DNA from: Gordius sp. MW1
Taxonomy: Eukaryota; Nematomorpha; Gordioida; Gordea; Gordiidae
Assembly (NCBI GenBank): GCA_964036665.1
Contig: OZ038526.1
Coordinates: 10,912,001 to 10,976,000 of the forward strand
Reading direction: 5' to 3'
Length of the DNA: 64,000 bases
Shown here: piece by piece, positions 45,199-57,100 of the stretch
Layout of the letters: each line of letters opens with the position of its first letter
How positions within the stretch are numbered: position 1 is the first letter of the stretch
Notes under the pieces: model-generated
What the model was told of the DNA's origin: nothing
The model's input: only the letters and a program-made list of their open reading frames with translations
The model's database searches: none
Made by a program: the position numbers and the translations under genes

Positions 45199-48100
45199 AT
45201 GACTGATTTCGATTGGTTTAAAAATTATACTAAGTGTTTTCCTTGTAATGGAAATGATATAACCATAATGGACACCCCAGAAAACTTTTACAATACTTTA
45301 AAAGTAATTTTATTAGTCCAATATTATATTTAATAGGAAAAAATAAATGAAGCAAACGCAAGAATCGTATGGTCATCTCTCTACATTGGTACAGGAGAAA
45401 AAGAAAAAGAACTGGTAATTTCTAATATTTTATTACTTTTCTGACTGATTTTATTAATATCCTTCTCAAACCTTATTGAATGTGCTAGCATTTAATCATG
45501 ACATACTTATATTTGATTATAATTTCAATTCTTTATATTTGTGCTAGGCTTTTACAAATGTTTAATTATATTTAAATTACATTCAGAATTAATATGATTA
45601 CTTTTTATATTATATAAGTTGGCAAATGTTAATAATTCTTAATTTAATCAAAGAGTTTCATCTGTGAGTTATTTTGTGCACCCCATAAGAAGTGCTTTTA
45701 TAATAAAAATGCAAAATATTAAATATTTTAAAGATGCTGATTGGCTTTTTAGTGTGATGTGTTTTATATTCAATTTAGAATTCTATAAACTTATAATTTA
45801 ATCTATTTATAAGAGTTATATTTTGATTGGGCTAATGTTAGGTCCAAAACTGCTCCCCAATTGGATTTTTTTATGGCTTCTTGTTACAAGCATAACATCA
45901 GATTGTTGTAATATTTTAAAATTTAAATTTTTATATACAATTTGATTTTAATTAATAATAATGTGCTTTAAGTGATAATGGTGGCAGAGATGGGTAGCAC
46001 TTTTTCAAAGTTTTCATTTATGACATCTAAGATATAGTTTAAAATTAATTTAAACAATTTAGAACAAAGTTATTATAGTTGTTCTTTTAGTTGGTTTCAT
46101 TGTGTAATTATTATTTCGTTCTAACCCTAACCCTAACATATCCAACTTAAACTTAAGCTTGAATAATGGTTTAACCATTTTGCTGATTGACAGAGAAGCA
46201 CTTAATATTTTTATTTCAAACCATGACCTCAAATTTCTAGAGGCCTACATATTTGTAGTTTGCAACCCCACCCAAAGTTTTTTTGTTGACCATAACTTGA
46301 CCTAAAAGAATAATATTAGAAATGGTTAGAGTACATAAGATTTTTGAAATTTCCTTGCATTACGAGTTTCAGCAAAAATGAGGATTTTTTGTTACACCAA
46401 TTATCAATCCTGCAAGCCCTACCCGGCCCGAAAATTTTTTCTGACATCCGTAGACAAATTAAAAGTTAACCATAGTTGTTTTGATCTCTCACAAACCACT
46501 TTACCAATATTATAAAAAAACTTCTTTTAAAACGATGTGGGCCTGTGTTAGATTAGTGCGGGTCTGGTGCGGCCCAATTTCAGGGGTTGCGGGATGGGTG
46601 CTCCCCGAAATATTTCTGAAGCCGAGCCGCAACTCAATATTTCGGCCCCTAGAGATATAGTCCAAATACATGTTTTAAAAAGGAATTAATTGAAAGGTTT
46701 TCATACTTTAAACTTTAAATAATAAATTACTTCTTTAAAGTAGGCATTTGAAAGTTATAAGCGCGCCTTTTAAGGCTTTATGATCAACATTTTTATAATA
46801 ATTTCTCAACGCGGACATACTAAAATTTGCCTCGATTATACCGCCCTTACCACAATTTTAGTTGTTTCAACGCATTTTGTACGATTTAATATAATGTTTA
46901 ACCTTGAATTTTCAAAAATATACTATTAAACAGTCTTTTAAAAGTTAACTTTTCGCTAATATTGCGTTCAATTTCCATTCGACATTACTTAAAAATGTAT
47001 TACTATTATTTTAGCAGATTTAGCACAGATGGTTTAATATTTAAACCTATGGTTTATATAGCTAGCTTTATCTAGGTAAAAGAAAATTCCTGCTACAAGA
47101 AATTTGTATTTCCTGTTGGTTAGGCAATTTAGCTAGAGTCATTGTGTTTAACAAATTTTTTGCTTAATCCTTAAATAGGTATATTGTATATATAAGAATT
47201 GTTGTAAGTGAAAAATTCATGTTAATTTTTTTAAACTAAATAACGGTAAATTATTTTGCGAACACACAAGTAGTGACTCAAAGTCAGAATTTTACAAATT
47301 AACCGCATTTCGATTTGCAATATTGGTCGCCGAAATTATAATAACACGCTATCCGGTCCGGTCAGCTTTTGAAATGTGTTTTATATCAACACCCCTCCCT
47401 ATCGGCAAGCTTGAAAACGAGTTGGCCTATCTAGCCTAAAGTTTTTGCTTAAATTTAAATCGCATTTGCAAAATAGGAATATTTAAGAACTTTGATACTC
47501 CATTCCCGAAATTGGTTGTCAAATTTGTTTGAAATCGAAAGTTTTATTCCCATATTTTTAAGAATATACCAAATCCTTTATAAGGGTTTTAAATATCAAT
47601 AACTTATTTTTGCGTTGACCTTCACCATTCTTTGCAATTTACGATGTTGCCTGTTTTTAGTAAAAGAGGCTATATTTGCAACGGTCTCATTATTTTCGAG
47701 GCGGGCGGATTAGACTCAAATTAGAATCTCTTTAACTTGTTTATGAGTGAGGGACATTGAGAAATTACCAGGGATTTTATGGCACGGTGACTTTTAGGTT
47801 TTAAATAAAGTTGTCATTTTTTTGAAAATTGCGATTAATTCCTTGAGTAATCTAAGCCCATGGGCGTAGCCAGGTTTTGGATTAGGGGCGTGGGCAAAAC
47901 GTTTAAAAATTCAATTAGGGAGGGGCAAAACATAATTTTTTTGTAATTTTTAAGAGTTTTGAATTGAAAATTTTTTTTTCGTCATTTAGCCCGCCCCCCC
48001 CCCCTAGCTACGCCCATGTAAAAGCCGCTTCCTAATTTCACTTATCAGAATCACACAATGATTAAAATTTTGACCTTATTTGCGTGATGATTAAATTCTA

Positions 48101-51100
48101 ACTTAAGCGCGGACTGTTTAGGGATAGATAATTTTTTATTAAGTAATTGCCCTTAACATGAAATTTATGATTAAAATGTAAAATATGTTTTGCAAAGTAT
48201 TTTTAGCAAGTTTTCAGGTATTGTATTTTTTATTGTTGTACTGCTAATTTTTAATTAACATTTTTGCATTAAAGGGATATGGACGGTTTTGAGGTTTTAA
48301 TTGCAAAAATATAACTCTGCATCAGCCTTGAGCTCTTTATAATCTTGCCGTTAAAAGATGAGATTTTAAGAATTTTAAATGGATTTTGGCAAATAATTAA
48401 AATTTGCAAATTTCTAACTTAAATTTTTATGTTTTCGATTAAGGGCCCTTTTCTATCTACACTAGTGTAGATAGCGTGATTTGATACACAGAATTTTAAG
48501 TTATAAATCATTGTTTAATTTAAGTAACTCTTCATTCAATCTATTATAAATATTAGTCCTTTAAGTAAATTGTTTCTAATTGTATACGTACGTTACCAAT
48601 TGTTTTGTTCTAAATTGTTAGGGTGCCTTCAATTAGCCTAAATACCTTTCACATATCTATCTGCGTAGGTAGGTAAATAACCATAAGTCAAATTGTAACA
48701 AATGTACCAAAAACGTGTCCCATATCCCATTTTTGTTTGCCCTTATGACACATTTTATAATATTAATATGACAGGGCTACTAAACGAGGTAGGTAACACA
48801 AAGATACAAACCCATCTCTAACTTTTTCATCGATTTGCAATTGTTCACCGCTGGTAATATTAATTTGGAGGGTGCCGTCGTCGAAACTGGTTTTGTGTTT
48901 TACTGGCCCATATAAGTTAAGTGGTATTCAATGTGTCAAACTGCGATACAGACCTTGGGCTAGCTCTCGGGATTGACTCTTAACATCACTGTAAGCGGTC
49001 TACTCTAGCACCCACTGGGCGAGGGCAGGAATATGCAGTATCGTTGTAAAAAGACCTGGGTTTTGTTTAGTCGACCTGTGGTTCAACTAAGACTAGCGGC
49101 CCACTTAACAAAAACTAATTAAAATCTTCTGGTCTGTTTTTCAAATTTAGACTAAGCCTAGAGGTCGACTAATAAAAGCTGACCAAATACTCATTTCTCA
49201 AAATTTTTGATCATTCATTAATTTTACTATTAAGATGATAAGAATTATCATCTTGCCACTCCCCCAATTATTAGCGAAATCACTTAGCTTTTAGTATAAT
49301 TTCTGAGTGCCCCCATGGGTAAATCTAAGTTTGGGGCAAGACATATACGTCATAAAAATGTTTTAACTTTCACTGCCATTTATTATTTTTTTGAGGAAAA
49401 CTGAGGAGGCTTTATTAAAATAAATGTTAAAAAAATTCTCTTATTATAAGTGCTTTTCTCATGGGCGTGACCAGGGGGGCAGGGACGGGTGGCTGTGTTA
49501 AAATTTATTAAAATTATGGCTAAAATTTTGAAAAATGATCATTTGGCTTCTCCCTAAATCATTATTGCCCCCCTCTAATTCCAATGCAGGCTACGCTCAT
49601 AGTTTTTCTGGATTTAAAAAAAGGCGTGACCTAGAACCTAAGATCCATTTCTCATTTTGATTATGGAACGATTGTTAATTTTTAATTTAAGCTACCAATT
49701 ACATTTTAACATTATATAATTAAAGTTAAAGTAGGGCGATTTCTCTGTTTACTATGTTTACTAAAGACGTTTGTAATTGTTGCTCTAAAATTAAATTTGG
49801 CAACATACACAAACACATTAATGAATGCCTCGAGGTCGTACCTTAAGACTACATACATAAGATTTGGGGAAGTCTTGTATATAAATAGACGTTCATAAAA
49901 TTTGATATTTATCTACAACTGTGAAGGACTAGTGGACGCACAGCGATGTAAAGCCAGATTTAGGGCACTACTTACAATTGCATTAAATATTTATTTAATT
50001 TACCTAAAGTCGTGCTCATTAAATTTGAAACGCTGAACCGTTTTTTGTCATCCCCTCTACGCCCTCGCAATATTATGGTTTCATACATACATATGGCTAA
50101 TTCGGTGTCCAGTCAACTTCCCAAAAACCATCTTGCCGAATTAAATGTCCCAAGATCAATAAATGTCCCCCAATTAGAAAATGTCCCCCAAGCCCAACAA
50201 AAAAGCATATTAATCATTCAATTTCGGATTAAAGATAAAATTTAGGGTTTTTTAAACTAAAATTGATAATTATTATAAAAGGCACTCAATTTAGGGCCTT
50301 CTTTATGATAATGGGGAGACGTTAATGTCCCAGGGTAAATTCGGCAAAATGGTTTTCGGCGAGTTGATAGGGCACCGATTCGTTACAGCTCAGTTACTCA
50401 GTTGGTCAGGAGGGGGTGGCGTAGTACTCACTCATTACTAAAGCTGCAATCTGCCTATGTGAGTTTGAAATTTTGCGTGTGAAGGCGAAAAAGTTTATTT
50501 AGAAAAATAACCAAGTTTCAGCTAAAGCGCCCTCTAGCCTGACCAAAGGAGTGTTGTGTAGCCCGTGTTTCCAATGCATTCATATTTCGTGCAGTTAAAT
50601 AAATATTTTATGCCACCCGCATAATCCACCAATTTTCAGATTGAAGCTCTGCTCCATCGATGCCAGGGGCACAAAGTTAACAAGAACCACGCCTTCGAGG
50701 TCTTAATCCTGCTAGACTATTTGCGGGGTTCGCGGGCCGTTAAAAATGTGGACGGCATATCGGCCCTTACGATATCGGACAGTTTCAAGGCCGGCTCTAG
50801 CCTGAGCCCGGGCGCCGAAGCGGGTCGATCTCGTCGTTCGGCCGCGGACATAATCCTACCCGCTGACTACACGTCGAGTCGGGAGATGGTGTTGCCCCTT
50901 CTTAAGCTCCACTCCGAACACGTCAATGTGTATCTCTACCGATCCCCCAAATTTAGCAGTGAGTTTACTACATATTAATGTACAGTCTAGCACGGGCGTA
51001 GCCAAGGGGGGGGGGGCAGGGAGGGGCGGCTGCCCCCACTCTAAATTCAAACATTTGTTGATTATTAAAATTATGGCTAAAATTTCGAAAAATGATCACT

Positions 51101-54100
51101 TTGCCCCTCCCTAAATCATTATTACCCCCCCCCCCCCCCCCCCATCCCAATGCTGGCTACGCCCATGCAGTCTACTAGCACACCAATTTTAGCATTAAAT
51201 TTGGTGAAAGGGCCTTTCGTTGATTCCCGAAATGTTAAATTTTTCAATTAAACGCATCGCTCAAAGTTAAGAGTGATCAATTTGAGTTGAGAATGGTACA
51301 GCGTGGCTATATTATTGTTTTTTTATACTTTCCTTTCTTCCTGGCGCACTAATTTTTTAGGTCTGGTCTAAGACTTTTTTACTTTTACTGCGGGCTTACT
51401 TAATTGCTAGTATTATACTCTGGCGCGATCGCGCCGTGACCCGGACAATCGGATTGAGATATACGAATGATAACAGTCAACAAATAATGGACTTATAAAA
51501 TCAACCGGCAAATTGTTTGCAGATTCTGGTAGAGTTTTCAAGGGTAACACAAATATATTTTTAGTTTTTAAGGCCCTGTACGTCAAGTTTTTGAAATATT
51601 GGCTGTCATAGTTGCTAAAAGCAGCGATTTTAGAGTTTTTTACATAACTTGCTAATGGTAAAATTTTTGTTTAATAAATGGCAAGCGGCATCCATTGAAA
51701 AATTTTTTTACCATAGCTTTTTTACATTTTGATAACTTATCTCTATCTTTTTACATTGACAAATTGCCCTAGACTTAACATAGCCCTTCCTTCCCTTTAA
51801 CACTAGGAATTAAGTGCTTGTTGTTGTTTATCTACTACTACTACAGACCTGCACCGGACCTGGACGCACTGTAATATAACCTAACGAGCTCGTCCGGCCC
51901 TAGATATACGTAAGGTCCGCTAAAAGCCTTTAGAAAATTAATCAAATTTTTATTTGTGTAAAGTATAAGCAGAGGTTTGTTTTTATAACGTTCCAATTTA
52001 TAATTATATTGGATGTATTAAATTAACAAGATTATGATGATTCCTCTCGTCTTTTTTTGTAAATAAAATTTATTAAATAAAATTTTACCGATTAATTTGC
52101 AATCGCCGTTTAGCAACTTTGACAGCATATTTTAAAAACTTGACGTATCGGGAAAAAATTAAAAATATATTCGTGTTCACCACGAAAAACTACAGTTAGT
52201 CGGTCGATTTTTTGTTGAATCAGGTAATCGGTCGGTAATAGATATATATTTCTCAAAGTTGGGATAAACCATTTAATAGATTAATTTATACAAAGTAACA
52301 CATTGCATTTTCTATTTAATGATGTTTGTCACAAATAGATTAAAGGGTGTTATATGGTAAATAGTAAATAGGGGTTCCACCTTAGCCCCCAACTCCTCAA
52401 TCAGGGACTAGCTTTTTGAAAGGTCGAATTTGAGATCCCCAAAAATAACGGGTATGATGCCCTTGCCTGCATTTGCAATAAAAGACTACTAAGGGGTGTG
52501 AGCAGGGGAAACTCTAAGGGCCCGATCGATGAATAGCACCCCCTAAATAGGTCGCTTTTGTGTACGGGGTCATTTTATCATGAATTATTTATTTACCTTT
52601 AAATAGGTCATGTGTGTGATGTGGTTTTATAATTCACGACGACGTCTTTAAAATTATATAACGTATTAAGAAGACCTCATAAATACCACCATATATAGCT
52701 AGTAAAAGTTGCGTGATGTACACGTATAAAATGATCAATAAATTATACGCTAGTCTTTTTATGTAAAAATTTTGGCAAGTGTGGTTCTATATTTGGTTTT
52801 ACGTTTAACTTTTTGCGAGCTAAAATCCTTTCTTATGAAGTTTAATATGCTTTTGATAATTATGCGGATGGAACAATGAGCAATTTAACAAAAAAAAATT
52901 TCCACTAACCTTGACCTACGGTTTTAATGTTTCAATATGCCATTTTATGTCATCAGTCACTGTTATTAACAGGCAACAATGGGTTCCGATTAAAAACGAC
53001 TATGAAAATTTAGACCATACTCAGCTCAATTAAACTTAAAATTAGTTATATCGGCCCCTGTGATAATTACAGTCGTAAAAATTGATCCGTTACTATTTTG
53101 GAAAACCTTGTTTTTGATTGATGATATATTAAGGTTTTACAGATTAAAATCTGCGTTTATCCCGCACATCCTTAAAATTGTTGCAACCAAACTTTCATTA
53201 ACAATATACATTAGAACAACTTCTGCATATATTTTTTTCGATTCACATATTTAACCCAAGGGCTTGCTCGAATTTAATTTTAGCTGTAATTTATTGACGA
53301 CCTTATGTTTTATAAATACTTTTAAAAACAAGAAAATTCAACTTTTAACAAGATGTTTTAGGTTTTTTAGTTTTAATCTTTATGAGTATGTGTGGTGATT
53401 GATATAAATGACATAATACACGCCTTTATCGTATATTTCGCCCTATCCATATGTTTTTAAAAAATTAAATGTTAAGCATTTTTATTTAGCTATTATTTAT
53501 ACATTGTTGATTCTGTGATTTAATTTACCATTTAATACGATTATTTTAATCATCGTTCATTTTAGATTTAATGATAGCTTATTTAAATGTTTAAGAGGAT
53601 TTAAGCCTCGAACTTACCCTACCTTTTTGAGATATATTGCTTATATAGATGCGTTTCAAATTACTTTGCTTGTATTTTGTCCTATATTACAAATTTTGTT
53701 TTTAACGCTAATATTTGTTATTATTATTAAAATATGGTCATTATTACAAATCATTTAATAAATACGCTATTGGAAAGCTGGCGGATTGTTTGGTATTTCA
53801 CTTACCTTGACTTGATGGAATTTTAAGTAATTCCAAATTCGCAATCTAAAATTAAATGCAATAAAGTCAATAATTTGTATGAATATTATGGATAGCGCTC
53901 AAACGTTTTCTACTATCGGGCTCCGTGCGAGAAATCACTGGGCTGAACCACGTTAAAGCATACATTTTTGACGACGACATCATCATATCAGGGTACGTTA
54001 AGGCGATAGTTTTAAATTGCTTAAAATTTCTCAATTCCTATTGTACATTATATGTATTAGCTTCTAATGGTATTCTGTTATTTTTCAAATAATAAACATT

Positions 54101-57100
54101 ATAAGATTGGTTTGGTCATGTTTGCCCCCATATGTGTAGTAAAGAGCACTACCACTGTTCCATAGCGTTAAAAATCAATCTATGATATTAGCATCAAAGC
54201 CTTGTTACATTACAAGTAGTGCGCTATCATTTTAAGTAACATTAACTTTTTCTCCCTCCTTTCTTAAATTAACAATAAAAACCGCAATATATAAATTCAA
54301 TTTTGCACGGGCTAAAAATGTGTGTGTGTTTCAGCGTTAATAAATTATACTTTTTACCCTAAACAACCACCAATCTCTGGGATAGCGCCAACCTTAGCCA
54401 AACCTACTTTACGGATCGACAGGATCGGTACATGCTGATCCGTAACAACAAGCACCTCTGCGATCACATCCACACTTTCATCAAGCTCTTGTGTCGCGCT
54501 TCCTATTGCCTCCTCCCCGACGACACCACCACCCTCCTACCCCGGCCCCCAGACGTGAAAGTTGAGGCTCGACCCAGCAACCCCGCCACTTGCTTCATGA
54601 GCCGCGCCGCGCTGGGCCACGCTATCGGAGAACATTTTGATGGCTTGTTGCACCGCATACGCGCCCAAAAAGCTAAGGCTCGGGCCAGGGCCAACCGTTA
54701 TCCCAAGGATGAAATATGGTCACAACATTTTCTTACTAACTTTGTAACCTATTTTTATGGGAAAAAATTTCCTTATTTAACTAACATTTAGCCATGAAAT
54801 GTAGAATCTTTAATCCGTTTATATGAATGTCATTGTATAAAATCGGTGGGTTTGGCTTTGGATTGATAACGTAGGTAGAGGGAAATGGAACGCGAGATTT
54901 CTGGCTATTATAGCCCATCGTCAGTGGAAAAATTAAAATAAAAAAGGGAGAAGATGAAGTCTACTTGTTCGATTTTTAAGTAACATTGTACATCGTTTGG
55001 AAATAATCAAACATACACTTTTCATAATACGCTTATAAAAGTTGTTATGAGTTTCAAACTTGTAAAAGTCATTTTCAACTATTTTGATGTTATTATTAAT
55101 CGAATGGATTGTTGTATTATCAGTGTCTCAGTCCCTGAATTTATATCTAATATTTTGACAAACTTCGCATATGTAGGGAGAAAAGGTGTAGAGCTTTACC
55201 ATTCCTCCCGACCAAACGTGTTCCTTACGAATCATTGGGAAGTAATGGCATGCTTCAAGAGTCAACTAAACTGTGCGCCGAAAAAGGCTTAAACGAAGAG
55301 GCCTCCTACGGTAATAAGCCGTCTTATTACTTTTTAAGTTCCCTTAGGAGCGATGAAAATGTTCTAATCTGAGATTTTTACTCTCTACAATTTGGCATAA
55401 ATGTTGTCATTGTAAATATTATGAATTTGAAAAGTTTTGTCTATAATTTTCTCGACTATGACCCATTTTATGATTTTTTCAATTGTTAACTTAATCCGTC
55501 TGCTATCTCCATGGTCTAAGAGACTGCTCATCTCTTATATATTCACGCATCAAAAGTGTTGCCAAAAACGACCGCCATTTTGATAAGTGAAGTAGAGTTT
55601 GTATAGCGATGGGTTTTATTGGACAACAATCATTGATCTTTTAACATGAAACAACCCATTTTAATCATTATAGCGATTTTAAAAATTCATCAAACCATAT
55701 ATATATTGGCCAAAATTCATGTTTCACTTTTCAAAATGGCTGCCAAAATGTGGAACACTTTTTAAAAGGGAATGAGCAGTCTATTAGTCTATGGCTATCT
55801 CCCCCTAAAAACTGTCGTGTTCGCGTGCTATTACGCTTAACGCCCTAACGGTAACGACTATTCTAAGACATCGTAGAAAGAAATGATATCTGGCACTGCT
55901 TACCAAACTAACAATCAGGGGCGAGTTTTGATGGAACTTAGTTTCTTCCTTATGTTTTTTGAACATATATTTTTGCCCAACTATATTAAAATGTAAATTT
56001 TACATGATATAAATGCGATATGCCAAATCCACCTTAGTTGTTGGGTCTGGGTACTATTTTGATCGCTGAGTTTATTGGGTGATTTGTTACATTTCCGTGC
56101 ATTATTCGGAACCTGACTTCTAAAATATTGAAAACATGCCATAATATAAGCTTCGCGATGCAATGCTATTGCTTGAAATTAAATTTTCAATAGCATCACC
56201 ATCAACCTCGAGCTCGAACGATTTAAATATGAACGACTTCGACACTCTAATATACCCCCTGGTCCAGGCCGGTCCCCACGGCGTCTATTCCGACAATGAG
56301 GCCACTTCAGAACTCTTGACAAAAATTCAACCCGGCAGTCGACTGTGGCTTGGTACGGGATATTTCAACATGGTTCCGTCCTATGCCGACATACTGCTCA
56401 ACAAATGTCACTCTAAAACCCCCCATGCCCTCGATCCCAACCCTTTGTCTCCATGCTCTATGAGGAAAAAAACGTATACACAAATTTTTTTTTTTTAAAT
56501 TTAAATAATGTGATTTAATGCAAGTATCTATACATTAATCAATCATAATTACAAGTTCAATAGTAGTACCATATTGAAACGTAGTTTCATTAAAAATTTC
56601 AATAATATAATCTTCACGGCAGATTTTATGATTTATTTGGCATTTAAAGCCAAACCTAGTTTTTACATATCTTCTACACCTGATTGTTGCTTTTCCACGA
56701 ATGACTGCACTAATTCCAATGAACTGCGTCATAATTATTTCTGAATAGCAATTTATTGATGTTGTGGATATAATTGTAATGCCAATTTTTACCATTTCTA
56801 TTTTCTTAGTAAGCCGCCTACTTTACCAAGCCGTCCGTTATACTCGACAAATCTCATACTTGCGTCTCCACAAGTATTATTACGTTTTATAAGTTACATT
56901 ACCGATGTTTTGTTATTTTCCATTTTATAAGTAAATAATTTTTATACCCTATTTTTACACTGTCCTTCCACACTTTGGTGCAAGGCCAACGGATTTTTTG
57001 GAGAAACCGGCTTTAAGAAGTACATTCCTCTGATTTACAGCTACGCTGCCACGCTCTTTTACAACAAAATTCATCTACCCTTGACGTCCGATATCGACGA

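Noticed and set aside
46121..46136. TAACCCTAACCCTAAC, like an internal telomere repeat.
   Set aside because: Only about two and a half units; too short to claim telomeric origin.
51001..51145. G-runs and C-runs that could form G-quadruplexes.
   Set aside because: They are the family-typical paired homopolymers of the hAT MITE; no independent reason to call a regulatory structure.
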